This document shows positions 1 to 6,020 of a DNA stretch of 7,380 bases, in pieces. Source of the DNA: Chthonomonadaceae bacterium (GTDB lineage: Bacteria; Armatimonadota; Chthonomonadetes; Chthonomonadales; Chthonomonadaceae). How positions within the stretch are numbered: position 1 is the first letter of the stretch; every line of letters starts with the position of its first letter. The position numbers and the translations under genes were made by a program. The stretch covers positions 1 through 7,380 of the forward strand of contig JACMPS010000276.1 of assembly GCA_014377395.1 (NCBI GenBank), written 5' to 3'. The notes beneath the pieces were generated by a model, which had not been told where the DNA came from, ran no database searches, and saw only the letters and a program-made list of their open reading frames with translations.

Positions 1-263
1 GCTTGAGTTTTCTTCTCGAACACCTCCAAAACGATAATAGCATCCGCGTCAATGCAGTAGATGAGGCGCCAGGAAACATCTCGATCTTGCACACGTAACT
101 CGTGGCATCCGACACCAATCGTAGGCATTGGGCGTGACACAGGTAAGGACAGCATTTCTCCTTGCTGGAGCCTTCGGAGCAAAAACCCTGTCTCGATTCT
201 TGCGTCTGAAGAAAATGGTGGAGTTTGTACCTCCCCGTGCAACCAGACCAGGATTTTGTTCAT
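1..263 (-). CDS. Gp49/HigB-family (DUF891) toxin, 3' end beyond window
   Basis: This is the first 87 codons of a gene that runs off the left edge. The N-terminus MNKILVWLHGEV, the central block GFLLRRLQQGEMLSLPVSRPMP, the CHELRV motif and the terminal stretch WRLIYCIDADAIIVLEVFEKK match the phage-derived Gp49-like family of RelE/HigB-fold mRNA interferases. Members cleave mRNA at the ribosome and are usually 95-120 aa, so only a short C-terminal tail should be missing. In this family the toxin gene normally comes first and an XRE-type helix-turn-helix antitoxin gene follows, so the antitoxin is predicted just left of position 1. The ATG at 263 is chosen because a consensus -10 box ends 7 nt upstream of it, and there is no Shine-Dalgarno sequence, which suggests a leaderless message. 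The family assignment is from remembered similarity and is strong; toxicity is inferred. Confidence 0.85.
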   Translation of the reverse strand, partial: MNKILVWLHGEVQTPPFSSDARIETGFLLRRLQQGEMLSLPVSRPMPTIGVGCHELRVQDRDVSWRLIYCIDADAIIVLEVFEKKTQ

Positions 264-270
264 ATCATCT

Positions 271-296
271 ATTATATGTCGAATGTGACATATAAT
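271..296. promoter_or_regulatory. Perfect 10-bp inverted repeat, putative toxin-antitoxin operator
   Basis: ATTATATGTC (271-280) and GACATATAAT (287-296) are exact reverse complements separated by the 6 bp GAATGT. The left arm contains the -10 box of the toxin promoter, and the right arm overlaps the -35/spacer region. A protein bound here would cover the promoter, as expected for autorepression by the antitoxin or toxin-antitoxin complex. The binding protein is inferred; the symmetry is directly visible. Confidence 0.75.
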
Positions 297-299
297 CAA
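271..299 (-). promoter_or_regulatory. Promoter of the HigB-like toxin gene
   Basis: Read on the minus strand, TTGATT (299-294), a 17-bp spacer and a perfect TATAAT (276-271) form a near-ideal sigma-70-type promoter. The -10 box ends 7 nt before the toxin ATG at 263, so the predicted transcription start falls on or next to the start codon. The preceding oxidase gene stops at 336, and no strong hairpin separates the two, so read-through from upstream is also possible. Confidence 0.75.
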
Positions 300-335
300 T
301 AGGCGATAAAAAATAATTTTTCAATTGACCGTTTT

Positions 336-1529
336 TCAGGTTGGAAACCCGAACGAGGACAAATCGAGTGAGGACGGCGTTTGGGTTGCCCAGTCCGCGA
401 TTGCTTTTCCGATAGCCGCCGAATGCTTGAAGCCGTGACCGGAGCAGGGGGATGCCACAAAAATTTGAGGATGCGCCGGATGAGAGGCGAGAACAAAGCG
501 CGAATCGGGTGCAACGGTGTAGAGGCAGGTGACGGCTCGGACACAGTTTTCGCTGAGCGAAGGCAGAAAACCCGCGATGTTCTCCCGATACATTTGCTGG
601 CTTTCCGAGGGGGTGACTTCGCGGGAAACCGTTTCCGGAGTGACGGCTTCGATGAATTGCTCGGTGGCAACTTTGACGCCGCCCGCTTTGCCGTTCAGTG
701 CCGGGAATCCGTAAATTCCCTCGGAACTGCCCCCGTGAGACCAGATGAACACCGGAAAGTTTTCGGGTAGAAACGCCCTGATGTCTCCGTTCACCCTAAA
801 CCAGTACAGCACCTGCCGATACACCGGAAACTGAATTTGTGGAATCCGGAGCAGAGGTGCTTCCAACAGCTGCGGTAGCCAGGAACCCGCCGTGAGAATC
901 AGACGCTCGGCGTGATAACTCCCTCTGTCCGTCGTCACCGTTGCCCCGGCTTTGTCGGCATCGGGGAGAATTGCCGTCACGGTTTCGCCCCTGTGCAGAG
1001 TTGCGCCGTAACTTTCTGAGAGGTCGAGTTGCGCTTTTACACACGCCTCCGGATTTAGAAAACCCGCCTCCGGCTCGTAATAACCGCGCTCATTCCCCTG
1101 CAAATGAAAGGGAGAAAACCGTTTTCTAATCTCGCTCGCTTCCAGAATTTCGTGCGTAATCCCGAACTTTTCGGCGGCGGAAACCGTGCGCCCAAAAAAG
1201 TCGGGCTTGCCATGTAGATGCGACTCACCTCCCGCATTTGCAAGGATCAGCCCTCCGTTTTGCATCAGTAGCATTCTCCCAGTTTCCCGCTCCAGTTCGC
1301 GCCAGATTTCATGGGAGCGCAACACCAACGGCACGTATTCCTCCCCCTCCCCAATCGCCTGTCGGGTGATTCGTGTTTCACCGTGTGTAGAACCGTAAAC
1401 GTGGGGCGGGGAAAATCGGTCCAGTCCCAGCACCGTGACGCCACGCTTCGCCAGCTGGTAAGCGGTCGCAGAACCCATTGCGCCCAGTCCTACTACGATG
1501 CAATCGAAATGCTCAACGTTTCCGCTCAC
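336..1529 (-). CDS. Monomeric sarcosine oxidase / N-methyl-L-tryptophan oxidase-like flavoenzyme
   Basis: This 397-aa protein is a member of the FAD-dependent DAO/MSOX family, which oxidises N-methyl or secondary amines with O2 to give an aldehyde (formaldehyde from N-methyl groups) and H2O2. The Rossmann motif GLGAMG lies at residues 14-19, after FDCIVV. A STHGETRITR block follows at about 46-56. GGVKVATE at about 283-290 carries the lysine corresponding to the O2-activating lysine. CLYTVAPDSRF at 335-345 carries the cysteine that covalently holds FAD, and the C-terminal FAD-contact motif SGHGFK is at 363-368. All hallmark residues are present, so the enzyme is probably active; the amine substrate cannot be read from sequence. 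The GTG at 1529 is chosen because it places the FAD motif at the usual distance and lies 4 nt after the rarA stop codon. An upstream in-frame ATG at 1670 would overlap rarA by about 137 nt and add an atypical charged leader. It is probably cotranscribed with rarA. Confidence 0.85.
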   Translation of the reverse strand: MSGNVEHFDCIVVGLGAMGSATAYQLAKRGVTVLGLDRFSPPHVYGSTHGETRITRQAIGEGEEYVPLVLRSHEIWRELERETGRMLLMQNGGLILANAGGESHLHGKPDFFGRTVSAAEKFGITHEILEASEIRKRFSPFHLQGNERGYYEPEAGFLNPEACVKAQLDLSESYGATLHRGETVTAILPDADKAGATVTTDRGSYHAERLILTAGSWLPQLLEAPLLRIPQIQFPVYRQVLYWFRVNGDIRAFLPENFPVFIWSHGGSSEGIYGFPALNGKAGGVKVATEQFIEAVTPETVSREVTPSESQQMYRENIAGFLPSLSENCVRAVTCLYTVAPDSRFVLASHPAHPQIFVASPCSGHGFKHSAAIGKAIADWATQTPSSLDLSSFGFPT

Positions 1530-1533
1530 TGGC

Positions 1534-2931
1534 TCACTGCTCTCCGTTTTCCTTTGTTTCTGCGGTAGGATGCTCTGCGCCCTTCTGCGTGTCTCTTCCC
1601 GAATCGAGAAGGCGTCGTCGCTCCATACGTGCCTTGATCTTTGCTTCTGCTCCCAACTCGGTTGGCTCATAGAAGGGCGTCCCTGTCACACCTTCCGGCA
1701 AATACCTCTGTGACACATAATGTTCGGGGAAATCGTGCGGGTATTTGTAGCCGCGTCCCTTTTCCGAGGTGCGCCCCTGCATCGAGCGCCCGTCCGCTAT
1801 CGGGGGGGGAACGGGCTTTGCGCCCTGAGTTTTGATCTCATTCAGGGCGCGGTCTATGGCGAGATAGGCGGCATTGCTTTTCGGGGCGGCGGAGAGATAA
1901 ACGGTGGTTTGTGCAAGCGTAATCCGGGCTTCCGGCATACCAATGAACATCACGGTTTGCGCGGCGGCGTTCGCAAGCACCAACCCCATCGGGTCGGCGT
2001 TTCCGATGTCCTCGGAGGCAAGCACGACAAGGCGACGGGCAATAAATTTGATGTCCTCTCCGGCATGGAGCATTTTCGCAAGCCAGTAAAGGGCGGCATC
2101 GGGATCGGAGCCCCGCACCGATTTGATAAACGCGGAAATCGTGTCGTAATGCTCGTCGCCTTCCCGATCATAGCCGAGTTGTCGTGCCTGTGCGCCCTCT
2201 TCGGCAAGCGCGAGAGTGAGGTGTCTTTTCTCGGTTTCAGAGACGGGAAGGGGCAGGGAAAGCGCGGCGGCTTCAAGGGCGGTCAGGGCGCGGCGGGCAT
2301 CACCGTCGGAAATATCCGCAAGATGAAGAAGGGCATTTTCGTCCGCCTCAATGTTCAGGTTGCCCAATCCGCGCTCGTTGTCCTCCAACGCTCGTTCCAG
2401 AAGTCGTAGAATCGCCTCCTCCGTCAATTTCTCAAAGCGAAACAGGCGAGAGCGTGAGAGAAGCGGCGCATTGATCTCGAAATAGGGGTTTTCGGTGGTG
2501 GCACCGATCAGCACAACGGTTCCGTCTTCGACATGAGGAAGAAGGGCGTCCTGTTGCGACTTGTTCCACCGATGAATCTCGTCCACAAAAAGCACGGTTT
2601 TTTGCGCGAGTTTACGCTTGCGCTCTTTGGCGGTTTCGATCACTTTGCGAAGGTCGGCAACCCCGCTTGTGATCGCCGAAAAGTTCTCGAAATTAGATTT
2701 TGTAGTTTGTGCGATAATCTGCGCGACGGTGGTTTTTCCGCAACCGGGGGGTCCCCAGAAAAGAGCGGAGGTCAGGGTGTCGCGCTCAATGGCACGACGA
2801 AGCAGGGTTCCTTCTCCGACAACGCCTTGTTGCCCTGCAAACTCTTGGAGGGTACGGGGTCTCATTCGGGCGGCAAGCGGCGCACCCGAATCAAGAAGCG
2901 GGTGAGGGGAAACACTCTCCTCCTCAAACAA
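1534..2931 (-). CDS. rarA: Replication-associated recombination protein A (RarA/MgsA), AAA+ ATPase
   Basis: This 465-aa AAA+ ATPase belongs to the RarA/MgsA/WRNIP1 family, related to clamp-loader subunits. It acts as a tetramer on stalled replication forks and single-stranded DNA gaps. Order of motifs: APLAARMRPRTLQEFAGQ near residue 17, Walker A GPPGCGKTT 60-68, Walker B LFVDEIHRW 114-122 (D117, E118), sensor 1 ATTENP 144-149, arginine-finger region SRSRLF 159-164 and sensor 2 GDARRAL 210-216. The C-terminal oligomerisation domain includes SEDIGNADP near 306 and YKYPHDFPEHYV near 395. Length is slightly above the usual 430-460 aa. The segment after PVPPP (about 374-392) lacks the HLRDA-type motif common in relatives. 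The start is uncertain: TTG at 2931 has no good ribosome site, whereas an in-frame ATC at 2964 has an ideally spaced AAGGAG and would add 11 residues. It lies between the DUF779 gene and the oxidase gene, with short gaps on both sides. Confidence 0.93.
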   Translation of the reverse strand: MFEEESVSPHPLLDSGAPLAARMRPRTLQEFAGQQGVVGEGTLLRRAIERDTLTSALFWGPPGCGKTTVAQIIAQTTKSNFENFSAITSGVADLRKVIETAKERKRKLAQKTVLFVDEIHRWNKSQQDALLPHVEDGTVVLIGATTENPYFEINAPLLSRSRLFRFEKLTEEAILRLLERALEDNERGLGNLNIEADENALLHLADISDGDARRALTALEAAALSLPLPVSETEKRHLTLALAEEGAQARQLGYDREGDEHYDTISAFIKSVRGSDPDAALYWLAKMLHAGEDIKFIARRLVVLASEDIGNADPMGLVLANAAAQTVMFIGMPEARITLAQTTVYLSAAPKSNAAYLAIDRALNEIKTQGAKPVPPPIADGRSMQGRTSEKGRGYKYPHDFPEHYVSQRYLPEGVTGTPFYEPTELGAEAKIKARMERRRLLDSGRDTQKGAEHPTAETKENGEQ

Positions 2932-2963
2932 GTTCGTGCCGGGATTGTCCTCAAAACGTGCGA

Positions 2964-2977
2964 TCTCTTGTCTCCTT
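2964..2977 (-). promoter_or_regulatory. Strong ribosome site 7 nt before an in-frame ATC, possible non-canonical rarA start
   Basis: On the minus strand AAGGAG (2977-2972) is followed by 7 nt and then ATC (2964-2962), in the rarA frame. Between this ATC and the upstream TGA at 2986 there is no ATG, GTG or TTG in frame. The next usual start is TTG at 2931, 11 codons later and without a well-placed ribosome site. The extended N-terminus would read IARFEDNPGTNLFEEE. Relatives typically start M-x-DLF, so the LFEEE sequence at the TTG also looks like a family N-terminus. Confidence 0.5.
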
Positions 2978-2985
2978 AATGCTCG

Positions 2986-3384
2986 TCAATGACCGTTCCA
3001 TTCACCGCGAAGGGGTTCTCCCTCTGCTTTGAGTTGCGCCGCTTCCTCGTCCGTGAAAACGCGGGAGCGGGTGACAAACCGTTTCCCTTCAGGCGATTCT
3101 ATCGAAAAGCCGCTTCCTCTTCCTGCCACCACATCAACAGTAAGGCGGGTATGCCGCCAGTATTCGAATTGCTGCCCCCCGATGTAAAACGGACATTCTG
3201 TGATCGTTCCGAGAAAGACATCGTTGTCACCAATCCGAAATTCGCCCTGCGGGTAACACATCGGCGCACTGCCGTCGCAACATCCACCCGACTGATGAAA
3301 CATCAGGGGACCGTGCTTTTCTTTGAGGCTTTCGAGAAAAACCGCCGCTTCGGGCGTAATGTCCACCCGCTTAACTGAAATCAT
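2986..3384 (-). CDS. DUF779 family protein, aldehyde-dehydrogenase-associated
   Basis: This 132-aa protein carries the DUF779 signature: HGPLMFHQSGGCCDGSAPMC (about residues 25-44), then YPQGEF, QFEYWRHT, DVVAGRGSGFSIE and RFVTRSRVFT. The CC...C cysteine cluster and adjacent histidine suggest a metal site (inference). The family has no firmly assigned function. It is known for sitting next to NAD-dependent aldehyde dehydrogenases of the ExaC/AcoD type, for example the mycobacterial Rv0458-Rv0459 pair. Here such a dehydrogenase is encoded upstream on the same strand but is separated by a toxin module. The ATG at 3384 is chosen because AAAGG lies 8 nt upstream; a TTG 33 nt earlier is possible but less likely. 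The TGA at 2986 is followed in the same reading frame by rarA. Confidence 0.88.
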   Translation of the reverse strand: MISVKRVDITPEAAVFLESLKEKHGPLMFHQSGGCCDGSAPMCYPQGEFRIGDNDVFLGTITECPFYIGGQQFEYWRHTRLTVDVVAGRGSGFSIESPEGKRFVTRSRVFTDEEAAQLKAEGEPLRGEWNGH

Positions 3385-3474
3385 AGGGATTGCCTTTGCT
3401 AGGATGTGAAGGATCAAGCTTTTTGTTCGTAGAGAATGCCCTCTGCAATGAGAGCAAAAAGACGCAAATAGAAA

Positions 3475-3966
3475 TCAAAGAGAGGAAAGATAAGCCGCCA
3501 CGTCCTCAACAGCGAAAACCTCCGGGTCAACCGCTTTTAGACCTTCGGCATTGGCTGATCTGACCAATCGTTTGTCGGCGGCAATCAAAACGCATGGCTC
3601 CTCTGTTGCTGAGGCAAAATGCAGAAAGAGTGTAAGAATCGCCGCGTCGGTAGAATTCAGATTATGCTTTTGCATTACGTCCAGACTGCTTACAATAGTC
3701 GTGTCATCAATGGTAAGGACGCCCGTTTCGAGCGACTCGATAATTTCGGAACGAAGCGAAGAAGTTGCGCCAATAAAGGCTTCCCGCCGCATCATCCCGC
3801 CGTTGTACCGCCTGAGCAAGATCGGAAATGTCTCTGAATATCCCCATATAGTAGTGATGATACAGGAAGCCTCTACTTGATTGAAAAATGCCTCTACAAC
3901 ATCGCTTCCAGCCTCAGGAGTGTAGCGCTTCGCCAATGCACTGGCGTCCCATAACAGATACGGCAT
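3475..3966 (-). CDS. VapC-like PIN-domain ribonuclease toxin
   Basis: This 163-aa PIN-domain protein of VapC type is a Mg2+-dependent endoribonuclease that usually cleaves tRNA or rRNA and is held inactive by a partner encoded just upstream. The four acidic catalytic positions are all visible: D7 in LLWDASALAKRY, E45 in WGYSETF, D107 in LNSTDAAIL and D131 in LIAADKRLVRSA. The reading frame is intact, so an active toxin is expected. The ATG at 3966 is chosen because MPYLLWDASALAKRY is the usual PIN start. It lies 5 nt after the stop of the 69-aa upstream gene, so the two are surely cotranscribed. An in-frame upstream extension to 4002 would overlap that gene. The specific RNA target is not predictable from the sequence. 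Confidence 0.87.
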   Translation of the reverse strand: MPYLLWDASALAKRYTPEAGSDVVEAFFNQVEASCIITTIWGYSETFPILLRRYNGGMMRREAFIGATSSLRSEIIESLETGVLTIDDTTIVSSLDVMQKHNLNSTDAAILTLFLHFASATEEPCVLIAADKRLVRSANAEGLKAVDPEVFAVEDVAAYLSSL

Positions 3967-3971
3967 GGGGG

Positions 3972-4181
3972 CTATTCTTCCCGTGCCTGTACGATGCCAC
4001 AAGAAAAGAGATTGTCTTCAGGCTTCACGCCGTCTTCTAAAATCATGCGCCGAGAGTCGGCGGGAGTAATCGTAGGGTCGTACTCAAGTCCCATTTTAGT
4101 ACTTTGCTCCTCAATGATTCGACGCAAAACTCTTTTATCCGCAAACAGGGAATTTCCGTTAAATCCAGTTATACTTTGCAT
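3972..4181 (-). CDS. Putative antitoxin partner of the PIN toxin, unfamiliar family
   Basis: This 69-aa protein ends 5 nt before the PIN-toxin start, the position of a VapB antitoxin. It has a basic/helical section KRVLRRIIEEQ (residues 16-26), then GLEYDPTITPADSRRMILED (31-50) and a C-terminal GVKPEDNLFSCGIVQAREE. None of the usual VapB DNA-binding folds (AbrB, ribbon-helix-helix, Phd or helix-turn-helix) is apparent to me. I have only a vague memory of similar PEDN-x-FS-x-GI tails in small proteins upstream of PIN genes in some non-proteobacterial phyla. The ATG at 4181 is supported by a purine-rich ribosome site (GGGGAGAGG) about 6 nt upstream. The role as antitoxin is inferred from gene order and spacing only. 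Confidence 0.7.
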   Translation of the reverse strand: MQSITGFNGNSLFADKRVLRRIIEEQSTKMGLEYDPTITPADSRRMILEDGVKPEDNLFSCGIVQAREE

Positions 4182-4218
4182 CCGTAGCCTCTCCCCTTAT
4201 TTTGATTTTCTGAGTATG

Positions 4219-4248
4219 ATTGTATCACAGAGAAGCCGCTTAACGCAA
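4219..4248 (-). promoter_or_regulatory. Candidate promoter of the PIN-toxin module
   Basis: On the minus strand TGATACAAT (4227-4219) is an extended -10 element (TG-n-TACAAT). A TTGCGT -35-like box (4248-4243) lies 18 bp upstream. The -10 ends 37 nt before the ATG at 4181, leaving room for a normal leader with the ribosome site. This gives the module its own promoter between the dehydrogenase and DUF779 genes. Confidence 0.5.
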
Positions 4249-4269
4249 AATTCTTGTTTTGCGGAGGAG

Positions 4270-4304
4270 AAGGGGCGAATCGTCTTCGGGACGGTTCGCC
4301 CTTT
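4270..4304 (-). terminator. Stem-loop after the aldehyde dehydrogenase gene, probable terminator
   Basis: Two 15-nt arms (4270-4284 and 4290-4304) pair around a 5-nt loop, with two wobble or mismatch positions. The hairpin lies 16 bp past the dehydrogenase stop codon. The sequence after it on the minus strand is pyrimidine-rich (CTTCTCCTCC) rather than a clean T run. Termination is therefore probable but possibly partial, which would allow some read-through into the downstream toxin and DUF779 genes. Confidence 0.6.
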
Positions 4305-4320
4305 CCTCTCTCTTGGGTGT

Positions 4321-5841
4321 TTAGAAAAAGCCCATCGGGTTGGGGTCGTAGGAGACGAGTAGATTTTTCGTTTGCTGATAGTGATCCAGCATCATCTTGT
4401 GGTTTTCGCGCCCGATGCCGCTTTGCTTGTAGCCGCCGAACGCCGCGTGTGCCGGGTAAAGGTGGTAGCAATTCGTCCACACTCGCCCTGCCTGAATGCC
4501 GCGCCCCATGCGATAGGCGGTACTCAGGTCGCGTGTCCACACGCCTGCTCCCAACCCATAAAGCGTTTCATTCGCGATTTTGAGAGCGTCGGCTTCATCG
4601 GTGAACTTCGTGACGGAGACGACGGGTCCGAAAATTTCCTCCTGAAAAACACGCATCGAGTTGTGTCCCTCGAAAATTGTTGGCTCGATGTAGTAGCCTC
4701 CTTGAAGGTCGGAAGAAACGTTTGCCTCTTGCCCTCCGATGAGGACTTTCGCGCCCTCTTGCTCTCCGATCTCGAAGTAGGAAAGAATTTTTTCGCGCTG
4801 ATCATTGGAGGCTTGCGCTCCGATCATCGTATCGGTGTCAAGCGGATTTCCCTGCTTGATGCGGGAAACACGCTCAACGGCATGACTCATGAACTCGTCG
4901 TAAAAAGACTCCTGCACAAGTGCGCGTGAAGGACAGGTACAAACTTCACCCTGATTGAGCGCGAACATCGCAAAACCTTCCAGGCTTTTCTCGGCGAAAG
5001 CGTCCTGTTGTGAGAACGTGTCCGCAAAGAAGACATTGGGGGATTTGCCGCCGAGTTCCAGCGTCACCGGAATGATATTCTCGGAAGCGTACTGCATGAT
5101 CAGTCGCCCGGTGGTTGTCTCTCCCGTGAAAGCAATCTTGGCAATTCGAGTGTTGGACGCAAGCGGTTTGCCCGCCTCCACGCCAAACCCATTGACGACG
5201 TTGAGAACACCGGGAGGGAGTAGATCGCCGATTAATTCCATCAGCACCAGGATCGAAACGGGGGTTTGTTCAGCAGGCTTGAGAACGACGCAGTTTCCAG
5301 CGGCAAGGGCGGGAGCCAGTTTCCAGATCGCCATAAGGATCGGGAAGTTCCAGGGAATGATCTGTCCCACAACCCCTAAAGGTTCGTGATAGTGGTACGC
5401 GACGGTGGTTTCATCTATCGGGGAAACACTTCCCTCCTGCGCCCGAATACAACCTGCGAAGTAGCGAAAATGATCTATGGCGAGGGGCAAGTCGGCGGCA
5501 AGACACTCACGGATGGGTTTGCCGTTGTCCCATGTTTCTGCAACGGCGAGCATTTCCAGATTGGCTTCAATTCGGTCTGCGATTTTGTTGAGGAGATTGG
5601 CGCGGGTGGCGTAGGAGGTTTTGCCCCATGAATCTTTCGCTTTGTGAGCGGCATCAAGGGCGAGTTCAATGTCTTTGGCACGGGAGCGGGGGATTTCACA
5701 AAACGTTTTTCCATTGACGGGAGACGCATTCTCGAAGTAGTCGCCGTCAATCGGCGGCACGAATTCTCCTCCGATGTAGTTACCGTAGCGTGGCTTGAAT
5801 TGCACGAGACTCTTTTCGGTGTTTGGGTTTGCGTAGATCAT
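4321..5841 (-). CDS. NAD-dependent aldehyde dehydrogenase, ExaC/AcoD/AldB type
   Basis: This 506-aa cytosolic aldehyde dehydrogenase is of the size and type of ExaC, AcoD and AldB, which oxidise acetaldehyde and similar aldehydes to acids. Visible motifs: NYIGGEFVPP near residue 21, PWNFP with catalytic N165, KPAEQTP with cofactor-binding K188, FTGETTTG 238-245, LELGGKSP with general base E262, NQGEVCTCPSR with nucleophile C301, and QEEIFGPV near 400. The CTCPSR form of the cysteine motif is characteristic of this subfamily. The ATG at 5841 is chosen for its family-typical N-terminus and an AAAGGAG ribosome site (5860-5854) 12 nt upstream. The frame stays open for 33 more codons to an ATG at 5940, but that would run through the 16-bp palindrome. 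Its usual partner, a DUF779 gene, is encoded downstream but separated by a PIN-toxin module. Exact substrate is unknown. Confidence 0.93.
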   Translation of the reverse strand: MIYANPNTEKSLVQFKPRYGNYIGGEFVPPIDGDYFENASPVNGKTFCEIPRSRAKDIELALDAAHKAKDSWGKTSYATRANLLNKIADRIEANLEMLAVAETWDNGKPIRECLAADLPLAIDHFRYFAGCIRAQEGSVSPIDETTVAYHYHEPLGVVGQIIPWNFPILMAIWKLAPALAAGNCVVLKPAEQTPVSILVLMELIGDLLPPGVLNVVNGFGVEAGKPLASNTRIAKIAFTGETTTGRLIMQYASENIIPVTLELGGKSPNVFFADTFSQQDAFAEKSLEGFAMFALNQGEVCTCPSRALVQESFYDEFMSHAVERVSRIKQGNPLDTDTMIGAQASNDQREKILSYFEIGEQEGAKVLIGGQEANVSSDLQGGYYIEPTIFEGHNSMRVFQEEIFGPVVSVTKFTDEADALKIANETLYGLGAGVWTRDLSTAYRMGRGIQAGRVWTNCYHLYPAHAAFGGYKQSGIGRENHKMMLDHYQQTKNLLVSYDPNPMGFF

Positions 5842-5861
5842 TTTTTGGTTCGACTCCTTTG

Positions 5862-5892
5862 TTGACTTGGTACAGTTAACTGTACGGATAAT
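5862..5892 (+). promoter_or_regulatory. Rightward promoter-like arrangement with 19-bp spacer
   Basis: TTGACT (5862-5867), a 19-bp spacer and GATAAT (5887-5892) flank the 16-bp palindrome. Promoters activated by MerR-family proteins have an overlong 19-20 bp spacer with the dyad inside it. The arrangement faces away from the dehydrogenase gene and toward the PIN remnant, where no convincing plus-strand gene is seen. It may be an orphan of a lost divergent gene or a chance match. Confidence 0.35.
5870..5885. promoter_or_regulatory. Perfect 16-bp palindrome, putative operator
   Basis: GTACAGTTAACTGTAC is fully self-complementary. It lies 28 bp upstream of the dehydrogenase start codon, just before its ribosome site. 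Its core AGTTAACT is the same as the centre of the E. coli soxS SoxR operator, and the outer GTAC pairs recall mer operators, so a MerR-family (or TetR-family) regulator is a reasonable guess. No regulator gene is visible in the window. Confidence 0.65.
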
Positions 5893-6020
5893 TAAAGTGA
5901 GTTTCACGAAAGGCAGATGATTTTCCTCCGTCCTTCCCATAATCTTTCTGCTCTTATAAACCTCCTGTAAAAAGTTACTCCTATAGACTACCTGCCAATC
6001 TCAGCAGTAGAGGGTATTGG

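Noticed and set aside
296..670. Minus-strand 124-codon open frame
   Set aside because: It overlaps the C-terminal part of the oxidase gene, whose frame has the conserved SGHGFK and CLYTVAPD motifs there.
1720..2409. Long plus-strand open frame of 229 codons opposite rarA
   Set aside because: It is antisense to the AAA+ core and C-terminal domain of rarA, whose minus-strand protein carries clear family motifs; the plus-strand product is Gly/Arg-rich and resembles nothing.
5913..5966. 17-codon plus-strand frame after the rightward promoter-like element
   Set aside because: The ribosome site is poorly placed, the peptide has no recognisable character, and its codons overlap sequences better explained as the dehydrogenase upstream region.
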